Shown here: in pieces, positions 1-8,033 of the stretch | Numbering within the stretch: the first letter of the stretch is position 1 | Layout of the letters: each line of letters opens with the position of its first letter | From: a bacterium | GTDB lineage: Bacteria; Myxococcota; UBA727; JAUIJE01 | Assembly (NCBI GenBank): GCA_030431455.1 | Contig: JAUIJE010000010.1 | Coordinates: 267,350-331,349 of the forward strand | Direction: 5' to 3' | DNA length: 64,000 nt | Position numbers and translations under genes: made by a program | The notes under the pieces: model-generated | The model's database searches: none | What the model saw: the letters and a program-made list of their open reading frames with translations, nothing else | Told to the model about the DNA's origin: nothing

Positions 1-3000
1 TGTCGAGGTGGGAACAATGGTTGGCCACCACAATGGCATTGGTGTTGTACGGGATGTGGCCCCGGCCGAACACCTCGGAGTCGAACAACGTGCGGTACAG
101 CTCGCGCTGCCCCGCGCTGAGCACGGCCCGGCCGGCGGCGACAAAAAACCGCGGCAGGGCCACCGCTTGCTCGCCCTCGTCGGGCCCCGAGGGGTCCGCG
201 GCCGGCGCGGGGGCGGGTCCGGCCACCAGTTGCTCCAGGTCGGCGAGGGTATCGCAGGCGAACAATGCCTCTGCATCGAACGACCCGAACAACGGGGTCA
301 AGGCCTCCGCGAGCTCCACCCACATCAATGAATCGAACCCGAGATCGGTGTGCAAATGGGTGGCGGGGGTGAGCGTGGCCCGGTCTTGTCCCACCACCAA
401 CGCCACCGCGGCTTGCACCCGGGCGAAGGCCACGCTGGTCACCGCCGGGGCCGCGTCTGGCCCCGCGTCCGCCCTCCGCAGACGCTCCTCGACGAGGGCC
501 CGCACGTCCTTGCGCTTGACCTTCCGGGTCGCGGTCTTGGGCAAGGGCGTGTCGAACACCTCGACCACCGCGGGCCGGGCGTAGGCCGGCAACCGGGCGG
601 TGTGCCGCTTGGCCTCGGCCGCGGTCAACACCTGGCCCTCGTGGGGCACCACCGCGAGGGCGAGCAGCTCGCCCCCGCCCTCGGCGGGGACCCCGAGCAA
701 ACAGAACTCCGCCGCGGCGTCGAACGGGCGCAACAGCTCCTCGACGTCGTCGAGGTAGACGTTCTCGCCCGAGGCGGTGACCACCACCTCTTTGGCCCGG
801 CCCACGATCACCAACCGACCGCCCTCGTCGAGCCGGCCGATGTCACCGGTGCGCAACCACCCCTCGTCGTCGAGCACGGCCCGGGTGGCGGCCTCGTCCT
901 CGAAGTAGCCGGCCATGACATTGTCGCCCCGGGCCAGGATCTCGCCCGTCTCCCCGTCGCCCGCGATGCGCAGCTCCACCCCGAGGATGGGGCGGCCCAC
1001 CGTGCCCACGGGGTCGTCTTCGGCCGCCACCGCGAGCACCGGCGCGGTCTCGGTCAGCCCGTAGCCCTCGCGCAGGGGCAACCCCACCTCGGCGAACAGC
1101 GCCTGGGTGGTGCTGGGCAGCGCCGCCCCGCCGCTGATCAGAAGGCGCAGGTGACCGCCGAGGGCGTCGTGCACGGGCTTGTACAAAAGATGTTTGGCCG
1201 AGCGCCCGGTGCGCGCCGCCCACGCGCGTTCGGCCACGGACAGCAACGACAGCGCGGTCTTCTGTGTGCCCTCGATGGCGTCGAGCTCCCGCCGGATTTT
1301 GCGCTCGATGAGCTGCCACAGCGCGGGCACGCCGACCATGCCGGTGATGCGCCCTTGTTGCAGGCAGTACGCGAGCCGGTCGGCGTTGAGCTCGTCGAGG
1401 TAAAAGATCTCGGCCCCGGCCACGAGGGGCAACAACAAGCCGCACGAAAACTCGAGGGTGTGGTGCAAGGGCAGCACGCTCAGCCCCCGGTCTTCGCCGG
1501 TCATGTCGAACTGCACCGACAGGGCCGCGGCCTGGGCGGCGAAGTTCTTGTGGGTGAGCATCACCCCCTTGGGGGTGCCGGTGGTGCCCGAGGTGAACAG
1601 GATGCTCGCGACCTCGTCGCCACCGGGCGCGGGCACATCGTGGGCCGCGCCCCCCTCGGCGGTGAACAGCATCAGGTCCCAGTCCGGCGCGGGGGCCGCA
1701 TCGGCGAACTTCTGGCGCGCGTCCCCGTCGAGGATGGCCCCTTTGGGCCGGGCCTTCTGCACGATGGCGCGGACCTGGCTCGGCTCCAGCCCGGGGTCCA
1801 CCGGCACCGGCACCGCCCCCGCGATCTGGATGCCAAAAAACGCGATCGGCCATGCAGGTCCATTGCGACCGGACAACAGCACGCGATCCCCAGGGCCCAC
1901 CCCCGCCGCCGCCAGCCGGGTCGCGGTCTGCCGCGCCCGGCGCAGCAGCCCCTGGTAGGTCACGGACACCTTCTGGTCCCCCTCGAACACGCTGAGGGCG
2001 TTGCGGGTGCTGTAGCGCGCGGCCGCGGTCTCGAGCATGTGCAAGGTCGAGCGGTACCGCACCGGGGCGGCGGCGGCGGGGGCCACCGCCGGGCGGGGCG
2101 CGCCCCGGGGCGCGATCTCGTCGAGCACGCGCCGGCGCAGCGGGGTCTGCTCGGCGGCAAGCCCGGCCTCGCCGTACGCGCCGCGCAGCAGCGCGCCGGC
2201 CTTGCGGGCCAGGGGGCGGAAGCCGGGGCCGAAAAACAATGGATCTGCATCGCGCGCGGTCAACGCGTCGTTGACCGGCGGGGGCAACCACGCGGCCACC
2301 GCGGGCGCGGTCTTGTCGAGCAGGCCGCGCACCAGGCGGTGCCCGGTGACCTGCCGGAAGGTCTCGGCCCCCGCGCTCTGCAGCCACGCGGCCCCGTCCT
2401 GGACCGGCCCCTGCGCGGCGAGGGAAAACAAGTCCGCGATGCGCGCCTCGGGCACGACCGCCTCGGGCCCCACCGCGGCGTGCACGACGACGGCTTGGCC
2501 GGTGTGCACCGCCGCCGCCGCCGCCCAGCACAGGCGGGCCACCGTGTCGCTCGCGGCCGCCACCAGCTTGCCCCGGCCGTCGGCGCGCGCGCGGGAGGCG
2601 GCCCAGGCCGCGTCCCACAACGTCTCGTCGTCGCCCGGCGCCGGCCACACCGTGCCCACCCGCACGATGCCCGCCGGGCCCGCGCCGGTGGTGGCCAGGC
2701 CCTCGGCGAGGGCGGCGACATAGCCCAGCGTCGAGCGGTACCCAGCCCGCGTCGCCCGCGCCGCCAGCCACGCGGCGGACCGGGCCGCCGACCGCGCCGT
2801 GGTCTCGGCCGCGGCCGCGGCGACAAAGCCAGGCCCGGTCACGGGGGCGCGCAGTTGTTCGTGCCGGGCCCGCACCGCTTGCTCGGCCTCGACGCGCTCG
2901 TCGGCAAACCCCGCCCGGGCCGCTTCCTGCTCGACGTGGGCGCGCCAGCGGCAGAGCTCGTCCACGGGGTCGAAGGGCAACCGCAAAGGCCGCTCGAGCG

Positions 3001-3253
3001 CGGTGGCGTCCGCGGGCAAACACGCGTGAAGCGACGAAACCACGACGAGGGCCTGCCCCCGTTGCGCCCGGTCGGCGAGGGTCTCGAGAGCGGCCAGGGC
3101 CTCGGCCGGGGCCCGCGGGGTCCCGAACCACAAGAGCGCGGCGCCGTGTTCGCCAGTCCCGTCAACGACCTCGCCCGGGCGCGCGACGCGCGACAGCGCC
3201 GCCGCCAACGGCCGGTGCCCGTCCACCTCTGTCAGACCCACCGCGCGATCCAT
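1..3253 (-). CDS. Fused SDR-like / AMP-dependent acyl ligase / acyl carrier / PlsC-type acyltransferase (3' part cut by window edge)
   Basis: About 1084 residues are visible and the C-terminus runs off the left edge. The first ~330 residues look like a degenerate NAD-binding SDR or male-sterility domain: a YRSTLGYVAALAEGL segment near residue 172 resembles the YxxxK helix but lacks the Lys. From about 430 there is a clear adenylating domain with LFTSGTTGTPKG near 552, GYGLTET near 734, GWLRTGD near 800 and a terminal Lys region (TATRKVKRKD). An acyl-carrier motif DLGFDSL follows near 972. The visible end has NHCSHLD near 1075, matching the NHx4D motif of glycerolipid acyltransferases. Such fusions load a fatty acid on the internal carrier and transfer it to a lysolipid; here that is inferred from domain order. 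The ATG at 3253 was chosen as the first in-frame start. Confidence 0.85.
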   Translation of the reverse strand, partial: MDRAVGLTEVDGHRPLAAALSRVARPGEVVDGTGEHGAALLWFGTPRAPAEALAALETLADRAQRGQALVVVSSLHACLPADATALERPLRLPFDPVDELCRWRAHVEQEAARAGFADERVEAEQAVRARHEQLRAPVTGPGFVAAAAAETTARSAARSAAWLAARATRAGYRSTLGYVAALAEGLATTGAGPAGIVRVGTVWPAPGDDETLWDAAWAASRARADGRGKLVAAASDTVARLCWAAAAAVHTGQAVVVHAAVGPEAVVPEARIADLFSLAAQGPVQDGAAWLQSAGAETFRQVTGHRLVRGLLDKTAPAVAAWLPPPVNDALTARDADPLFFGPGFRPLARKAGALLRGAYGEAGLAAEQTPLRRRVLDEIAPRGAPRPAVAPAAAAPVRYRSTLHMLETAAARYSTRNALSVFEGDQKVSVTYQGLLRRARQTATRLAAAGVGPGDRVLLSGRNGPAWPIAFFGIQIAGAVPVPVDPGLEPSQVRAIVQKARPKGAILDGDARQKFADAAPAPDWDLMLFTAEGGAAHDVPAPGGDEVASILFTSGTTGTPKGVMLTHKNFAAQAAALSVQFDMTGEDRGLSVLPLHHTLEFSCGLLLPLVAGAEIFYLDELNADRLAYCLQQGRITGMVGVPALWQLIERKIRRELDAIEGTQKTALSLLSVAERAWAARTGRSAKHLLYKPVHDALGGHLRLLISGGAALPSTTQALFAEVGLPLREGYGLTETAPVLAVAAEDDPVGTVGRPILGVELRIAGDGETGEILARGDNVMAGYFEDEAATRAVLDDEGWLRTGDIGRLDEGGRLVIVGRAKEVVVTASGENVYLDDVEELLRPFDAAAEFCLLGVPAEGGGELLALAVVPHEGQVLTAAEAKRHTARLPAYARPAVVEVFDTPLPKTATRKVKRKDVRALVEERLRRADAGPDAAPAVTSVAFARVQAAVALVVGQDRATLTPATHLHTDLGFDSLMWVELAEALTPLFGSFDAEALFACDTLADLEQLVAGPAPAPAADPSGPDEGEQAVALPRFFVAAGRAVLSAGQRELYRTLFDSEVFGRGHIPYNTNAIVVANHCSHLD
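263..275 (-). repeat. Exact TGCA-N4-CATTG element, copy 1
   Basis: Read on the minus strand it is TGCAGAGGCATTG. It lies in the acyl-ligase fusion gene, where it encodes Asp-Ala-Glu-Ala-Leu with GAT, GCA, GCA and TTG codons, all uncommon in this GC-rich gene. Confidence 0.7.
1853..1865 (+). repeat. Exact TGCA-N4-CATTG element, copy 2
   Basis: TGCAGGTCCATTG on the plus strand, opposite the coding strand of the ligase fusion. The gene reads Asn-Gly-Pro-Ala through it, so the element is antisense to copies 1 and 3 in the same gene. Confidence 0.7.
2237..2249 (-). repeat. Exact TGCA-N4-CATTG element, copy 3
   Basis: TGCAGATCCATTG on the minus strand, read as Asp-Ala-Asp-Pro-Leu in the poorly conserved region between the SDR-like and ligase domains of the same gene. 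Confidence 0.7.
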
Positions 3254-3340
3254 GCCCCCCGCATGCTCGCCTCCGCCCAAAAGGGCAAGGCGGGCCAGGC
3301 AACGCGTGCAGGACCCGGATCGGGGGTGTAGACGGGGCGC

Positions 3341-4162
3341 ATGTTTGAGGTGGTCATCACCTTTGTGGGCAGCTTCGTCGTCGGCATCCTCGGCGGCCTG
3401 CTCGGGGTGGGGGGCGGCGTGTTCCTGGTCCCGTTCCTCGTCACCGTCGCCGACCTGCGCCCGGTGGCCGCGGTGGGGGTGTCGCTCTTCTGTGTCATCG
3501 GGACCTCGCTCGGCGGCACCACCCAAGCCCTCGATGCCGGCCGGCCCAATGTGCCCCTCGCGGTGTTCCTCGAGACATTCATGATCATCGGGTCGGTGGC
3601 CGCCTCGTTCGCCGCGCAACGCATCGAGGACGGGGCGCTGCTGGCGGGGTTCGCGGCGATGATGTTCATGCTCGCGGTGGTGTTCTTCCTGCGGCGCAAC
3701 GCGGTCGAAGGCGACAGCATCGTGGCCCCCGACGAGCCGCGCCGCTTCGGCGATGACACCTACCAAAATCCTGACCGCGAGATCGTCGCCTACCGCCCCC
3801 AGCGGCTCGGTCTGCTCGGGGTGCTGATGTTGTTCACCGGGTCGGCCTCGGGTTTGTTCGGCATCGGCGGCGGCTCGCTCAACGTGCCGCTGATGACGCT
3901 GTTCGGGAAGGTCCCGCTGCGGGTGGCCACTGCCACGTCGACGTTGACCATGTCGGTGACCGGCGCGGTCGCCGGCCTCGTGCACCTGCTCCACGGCACG
4001 GTGCCCGCCGCGCTCATCGGCGCCTCGCTGTTGGGGGTGCTCCCGGGGGGGCGGTTCGGGGCATCGTTCCAGCGACATTTGTCTGTGCGCACCCTGCGTC
4101 TCGCCTTCGCCGCGCTCGCGGTGGTGGTGGGGGTCGCCACCTTGATGAAGAGCCGGGCATGA
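3341..4162 (+). CDS. TSUP (TauE/SafE) family membrane transporter
   Basis: A 273-residue, very hydrophobic protein with about eight membrane segments. The N-terminal half begins with the family signature GILGGLLGVGGGVFLVPFL, and a second copy of the glycine-rich motif (ASGLFGIGGGSLNVPLM) opens the C-terminal half. This duplicated pattern is typical of TSUP carriers of sulfite, sulfonates or other small anions in the inner membrane. The substrate cannot be read from sequence. Its stop overlaps the start of the next gene as ATGA, so the two are almost certainly one translationally coupled operon. Confidence 0.9.
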   Translation: MFEVVITFVGSFVVGILGGLLGVGGGVFLVPFLVTVADLRPVAAVGVSLFCVIGTSLGGTTQALDAGRPNVPLAVFLETFMIIGSVAASFAAQRIEDGALLAGFAAMMFMLAVVFFLRRNAVEGDSIVAPDEPRRFGDDTYQNPDREIVAYRPQRLGLLGVLMLFTGSASGLFGIGGGSLNVPLMTLFGKVPLRVATATSTLTMSVTGAVAGLVHLLHGTVPAALIGASLLGVLPGGRFGASFQRHLSVRTLRLAFAALAVVVGVATLMKSRA

Positions 4163-4488
4163 CCGACGAGGACGTGCTCAAGTGGACCAAGGTCGCCACC
4201 GCGTTTCGCTGGGCCGGCCGCCTCTCCGCCGCGCTGCTCGGGGTGGGCACGGTGTTGTCGATGTTTGACGCCACCCCCTTGCAACCGTTGACCGCCGAAT
4301 CGGTGCGAAGCGGCCCGGGGCCGGTGTTCCTGGCCGCGGGGGTGTGCGTGTTGCTCTCGCTCCCGTTTGTGCGGGCCGCCGCCATCCTCCTCGAGGGGCC
4401 GGGCCGCAAGGTGCGCCGGGTGCTCGTGCCCGGTACGGTGATGGTCATCGTCGCGTTCGTGATCGCGTTCCTGTTCGCGCGACACTAA
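4159..4488 (+). CDS. DUF1634-like small membrane protein, partner of the TSUP transporter
   Basis: A 109-residue protein with three predicted membrane helices (about residues 18-36, 54-72 and 86-107) and a short cytosolic N-terminus. Size, three-helix layout and position directly behind a TSUP gene match DUF1634, which is commonly encoded beside these transporters. The start overlaps the upstream stop in ATGA. Its biochemical role is unknown; a regulatory or accessory subunit of the carrier is an inference from gene pairing. Confidence 0.75.
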   Translation: MTDEDVLKWTKVATAFRWAGRLSAALLGVGTVLSMFDATPLQPLTAESVRSGPGPVFLAAGVCVLLSLPFVRAAAILLEGPGRKVRRVLVPGTVMVIVAFVIAFLFARH

Positions 4489-4603
4489 AGCGCACTTCAG
4501 AATCAAACGATGCAGTGCGCGCGCCCAGGACACGATCAGCGCCCGATCCGGCGTCTCGTCGCTGGACACGCGCACGCATCTCAACTGAACCCAGCCGGCG
4601 CGT

Positions 4604-5236
4604 CTAGCCAGAGATGCCGCGCAACAACATTGTGCTGAGCAACGCCAACAGCGGGCCCGCCCACACCGGCAACCCCTTGGCCCCGCTCACCCGGCCGATG
4701 ACCACCGCCATCACCCCGGTGGAAAACAGCACGAACAGGTCCGCCCCCAACAGAGCCCGGACCACGAAGCCGTGCTGCTCGCCCGCCGCGGGGTCGAACC
4801 AGCCGAGGGAAAGCTCCCCCGCCTGCGCGCTTTGTTTGAGCACCATGGCCAAAGACCGGGCCACGTCCCCCACCAACAGCGGCACCGCCCCGATGGACAC
4901 CGCCCCCACCAGGACCGGGTACGGGGCCCGGCGCTGGACCGCGGACAACAATGCATAGGCAATGCCCGCCACCACCAGAAGGCCCACCGCGCGCCCCACG
5001 GGGGGCACCACCATCAGCGCCCCCTGGGCCGCGGCGATCGCCTTGTCTTGCGCCTCGGGGGGCACCCGCGCGAGCACCCGCTCGGTGAGGCGGGCGAGCC
5101 CGTCGGGGGTGGCCCACAGCATCACCGCCCCCGGCAGGACCGCGCCGATTACGGTGAGCACATAAAGACCCCAGGCGTGGCCCTTCTCGCGCACCCGGTC
5201 GGCGGCGCGCTCGGGGTGGAGCAGGCTGTCGAGCAT
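4604..5236 (-). CDS. Yip1-like multipass inner-membrane protein
   Basis: A 210-residue protein with five hydrophobic segments separated by short loops, beginning MLDSLLHPERAADRVREKG. The amphipathic N-terminal stretch followed by a membrane bundle resembles Yip1-domain proteins. An in-frame extension further upstream is open only because it lies antiphase to the preceding lipoprotein gene. The ATG at 5236 overlaps that gene's TGA, giving ATGA coupling, and fixes the start. Function is not known for the bacterial members. The pairing with a secreted FGE-fold lipoprotein may mean an envelope role, but nothing shows it directly. Confidence 0.7.
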   Translation of the reverse strand: MLDSLLHPERAADRVREKGHAWGLYVLTVIGAVLPGAVMLWATPDGLARLTERVLARVPPEAQDKAIAAAQGALMVVPPVGRAVGLLVVAGIAYALLSAVQRRAPYPVLVGAVSIGAVPLLVGDVARSLAMVLKQSAQAGELSLGWFDPAAGEQHGFVVRALLGADLFVLFSTGVMAVVIGRVSGAKGLPVWAGPLLALLSTMLLRGISG

Positions 5237-6264
5237 CAGGGCGTGGGCCGGGCGCAGCGGAAGCCAAGCCCGGTGCCCCCGACGTCGGGGTTGTACGTCG
5301 AGGCGCGGTTGCTGCACGTGGCCAGGGACAAGAGGTTGCCCGACCCACCCCCGCGGTAGGTCCGGTAGGTGCCCTCGCCCGGGCCCACGGGGTCGGGACC
5401 GGCGTGGGTCGCGTAGTGATCGGCCGCGTACCAATCGGCGGTGAACTCCCAGAGGTTGCCCGACATGTGCAGCGCCCCGTACGGGCTCGCCCCGGGCTCT
5501 AGGGTCTGCACGTCGACGGGGCCGGCCCCGCATTCGGACGTGTTCGCCTGGGTGCAGTTGGGGTCGGTGTCGCCCCACGGGTAGATGGCCCCTTGGTCCC
5601 CGCGGCAGGCCTTCTCCCACTGGGCCTCGGTGGGCAAGGTCCCGCCCACCGCCGCACAATAGGATTGGGCCTGGGCCCAGGTCACGCCCCCCACCGGGCG
5701 GTCGGGTGTCGCTCCCGGGGTGTAGCTGTCCGACGCGGGGGCCGTGCACACCCCCGCGTCGACGCAGGACTGGTATTGGCTCTGCGACACCTCGGTCTCG
5801 TGAATGTCATACGCGGACATGGTCACGGTGTGGGCCGGGGCCTCATCGGCCTGGCAGTCGTCGCACCCCATGATGAAATCCCCGGCCGCGACCGGCAGCC
5901 AGGCTGGCCCGATCACGTCGCCATCCCCGTCGCCGTCGCCGTCGCCATCTCCATCGCCGTCCCCGTCTCCATCCCCGTCGCCGTCGCCGTCTCCGTCTCC
6001 ATCCCCATCCCCATCGCCGTCGCCGTCCCCGTCGCCGTCGCCGGCGGGCAGGCACAGGCCACAGTCACATTGGTCTGTCCCGGCGCAGTCGCTGTCGTCG
6101 ACGCACGAGGTGCCCACCGCGTCACAGTCGCCGTCTCCGTCTCCGTCGCCGTCGCCGTCCCCATCGCCATCGCCGTCGCCGGTCACGCCGTCGTTGCAGC
6201 CCACCGACAGCGGGCCCGCGAGCACAAGGAAAAAACCCAACCACAAGACACGTTGATGTCGCAT
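5236..6264 (-). CDS. GD-linker lipoprotein with formylglycine-generating-enzyme (SUMF1/FGE) fold domain
   Basis: 342 residues. A lipoprotein signal ends in LSVGC near residue 23. Two Gly-Asp repeat tracts (about residues 29-46 and 75-116) flank a small cysteine cluster (CDAVGTSCVDDSDCAG). From about 118 an FGE-sulfatase-type domain is evident: FIMGCDDCQADEAP, HETEVSQSQY, PTEAQWEKACRGD, HMSGNLWEFTADWY and the terminal GLGFRCARP. This fold is often used for binding or non-sulfatase roles, and I do not claim formylglycine synthesis. It is anchored by lipid and the GD tract should act as a flexible, acidic, possibly calcium-binding spacer. It is coupled to the Yip1-like gene and divergent from the secretion operon at 6455. 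Confidence 0.85.
   Translation of the reverse strand: MRHQRVLWLGFFLVLAGPLSVGCNDGVTGDGDGDGDGDGDGDGDGDCDAVGTSCVDDSDCAGTDQCDCGLCLPAGDGDGDGDGDGDGDGDGDGDGDGDGDGDGDGDGDGDGDGDGDVIGPAWLPVAAGDFIMGCDDCQADEAPAHTVTMSAYDIHETEVSQSQYQSCVDAGVCTAPASDSYTPGATPDRPVGGVTWAQAQSYCAAVGGTLPTEAQWEKACRGDQGAIYPWGDTDPNCTQANTSECGAGPVDVQTLEPGASPYGALHMSGNLWEFTADWYAADHYATHAGPDPVGPGEGTYRTYRGGGSGNLLSLATCSNRASTYNPDVGGTGLGFRCARPTP
5917..6042 (-). repeat. Hexanucleotide (Gly-Asp) repeat, longer tract
   Basis: About 21 copies of a GGNGAY hexamer on the coding strand, varying only at third codon positions, so the protein is a strict (Gly-Asp)n run. A shorter tract of the same type lies at 6127-6180, separated by the cysteine-containing segment. 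Confidence 0.9.
6127..6180 (-). repeat. Hexanucleotide (Gly-Asp) repeat, shorter tract
   Basis: About nine GGNGAY units immediately after the lipobox region of the FGE-fold lipoprotein. Same coding strand and phase as the longer tract downstream in the gene. Confidence 0.85.
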
Positions 6265-6454
6265 GCCGACCTCTTAGCGCACACATGATGCGGACGCACC
6301 GGATGGCACCTGAAGGTTCCCATCGGGTCGGCCGCCGATACATCGAGGTCGCACCTGCGGGCCCGAGGTCGCCGCCAAACGGCTGAAATCCGCCGCCCCA
6401 CGCCACCGGCGCGCGTGGCACACGGCCTGCAGCCTGCCCTGCGGAGGAGGTTCC
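6265..6454. promoter_or_regulatory. Divergent intergenic region between lipoprotein gene and secretion operon
   Basis: 190 bases separate two divergent start codons and must hold both promoters. I see no convincing -35/-10 pair or RpoN site. A GGAGGAGG Shine-Dalgarno-like run (about 6441-6450) precedes the ATG at 6455 and supports that start. Confidence 0.45.
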
Positions 6455-8023
6455 ATGCGCGCAACGCCCGCGGCCTGGCTTGTCCTGGCCCCCCTGATCC
6501 TGTCCGCCGCCGCCGGCGCACGGCCCGGGGCCCCGGCCCGGTTCTGTGACGTGTACGGCGGGGACAGCGCCTTTTGTCGAGGCCAGCTGCCCCAATGCAT
6601 CCTGTGCCACACCTCGACCGGCTATAGCCCGTCGTGGAATGCCTACGGGTTGGCGATGTTCGACGGGCTGACCGCCGGCGGGTACTACGACGAAGCGCCC
6701 AGCGACGAGCGGTTCAACGACTACATCGCGGCCGCGATCCAATACGTCGACGGGGCGGGCCCGGTCGACCACGACAGCGACGGGGTGCTCACCGCCGAGG
6801 AGATCGCTCTCGGCACCAACCCCGGCGACGTCCAAGACGTGTTCGTGCCCAACCCCGCGCCGCAAGGCGCGAGCAATCCCGACTTCGCGATTGGGAGCTA
6901 CGACCTCAACCAGGCATACCAGCGCACAAGCATTGTCTTTTGTGGCGCCTCCGCCACCTACGACGAGCGCCAGACCTTCCGGGCCCTCGACGATGTCGCC
7001 CAGTACGACGCCCTGCACGCCAAACTCGAGGCGTGCATGCGCTCCGACTACTGGCGCAACCAGGCCTTGCCTTCGCTGGCGGACAACAAGATCCGCCCCG
7101 TGCCCCGGTTCGAGCAGTGGCGTTGGGACTACCGACTCTGGCGCTACGCCAACTTGCCCCCCTGTGATGACGGCGACACCACCTGCGGCGACAACTTGCC
7201 CCGCTCGGCCCGCGACCTGGTCACCGGCACCTACCACGTGCGCGAGCTCGAAGAGGGCCAGCTCATCCAGGTCGACGGCCGCAACGACGGCAACGCCCCG
7301 GCGTGCACCACCAAGAACCCCAACCAATGGGAGTGCGGTTTTGACGCCCAATGTGTCTGCCCGGGACCAGGCTTCAACTGCGACGCCCCCGGGGTCTGCA
7401 TCCCGGTGGGCGGCTGGCAGGTGCTGCCCCCCGAGCGCCGCGCGGGGATGATCTCCACCAGCTGGTGGTTCTTCTTCTTCACCATGTTCAGTGACATGCC
7501 ACGCACCACCGCCGCCCAAGCCCTCCGCGCCTACTTTGGCACCAGCATCGAGCTGCAAGAGGGCCTGCTGCACGTGGCCGGCGAACCCCGCGACGTCGAC
7601 AACAAGAACGTCGACGGGATCGGCTGCCGGGAATGCCACATGCACCTCGATCCCGCGGCCTACGCGTTCGTGAAGTACCGCGGCATCGGCGACGGGGGCG
7701 CCACCGGTTCGTTTGATCCCGCGCGGCCCATCGACCATGGCCTGTGGGCGTCCCCCGCTGAAGAACCCACCGCCTACTTTTTTGAACAGCCGATCACCGA
7801 CACCGACAACCCGCTCGTGCAGTGGGCCAACATCGGGGTGCAGAGCGACTACTTCAAACGCAACCACGCACTGACCTTCTTCACCTGGGCGGTGGGGCGC
7901 GAGCCCCGGCCGGATGAAGAGGTGGAGTTCGAGCTGCTGTACCAGTCGATGGACGACGACAACTACGAAACCCCCGCGTTGCTGCATCGGTTGATCGACA
8001 CCGACGCCTTCGGCTGCTTGTGA
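6455..8023 (+). CDS. Secreted c-type-cytochrome-like protein with two CxxCH motifs (DUF1588/1592-like)
   Basis: 522 residues. A signal peptide (residues 1-22, cleaved near AAAGARP) sends it out of the cytoplasm. A CILCH heme-binding motif sits near residue 49 and a CRECH motif near 391, the latter followed by HLDPAAYAF as in DUF1588/1585-type proteins of planctomycetes and myxobacteria. An EF-hand-like loop (DHDSDGVLTAEE) lies near 110. A Trp/Phe-rich segment (STSWWFFFF) near 331 is notable. It is first in a three-gene operon with the GD-linker lipoprotein (10-base gap) and a Tat-exported DUF1501-like protein. This gene set is widespread but functionally undefined. Heme attachment is inferred from the motifs. 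Confidence 0.75.
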   Translation: MRATPAAWLVLAPLILSAAAGARPGAPARFCDVYGGDSAFCRGQLPQCILCHTSTGYSPSWNAYGLAMFDGLTAGGYYDEAPSDERFNDYIAAAIQYVDGAGPVDHDSDGVLTAEEIALGTNPGDVQDVFVPNPAPQGASNPDFAIGSYDLNQAYQRTSIVFCGASATYDERQTFRALDDVAQYDALHAKLEACMRSDYWRNQALPSLADNKIRPVPRFEQWRWDYRLWRYANLPPCDDGDTTCGDNLPRSARDLVTGTYHVRELEEGQLIQVDGRNDGNAPACTTKNPNQWECGFDAQCVCPGPGFNCDAPGVCIPVGGWQVLPPERRAGMISTSWWFFFFTMFSDMPRTTAAQALRAYFGTSIELQEGLLHVAGEPRDVDNKNVDGIGCRECHMHLDPAAYAFVKYRGIGDGGATGSFDPARPIDHGLWASPAEEPTAYFFEQPITDTDNPLVQWANIGVQSDYFKRNHALTFFTWAVGREPRPDEEVEFELLYQSMDDDNYETPALLHRLIDTDAFGCL

Positions 8024-8033
8024 GGAGACCACG

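Noticed and set aside
263..275. TGCA-N4-CATTG read as an RpoN (-24/-12) promoter
   Set aside because: The spacing and halves do not match TGGCAC-N5-TTGC, and all exact copies lie within genes in both orientations.
843..3131. 762-residue minus-strand frame
   Set aside because: Out of frame with the recognised adenylation and ACP motifs; Arg/Gly/Ala-only composition.
350..3331. 993-residue open frame on the plus strand
   Set aside because: It is antisense to the ligase fusion, and its residues are Gly/Arg/His/Pro-rich without any motif; long antisense frames are expected in GC-rich genes.
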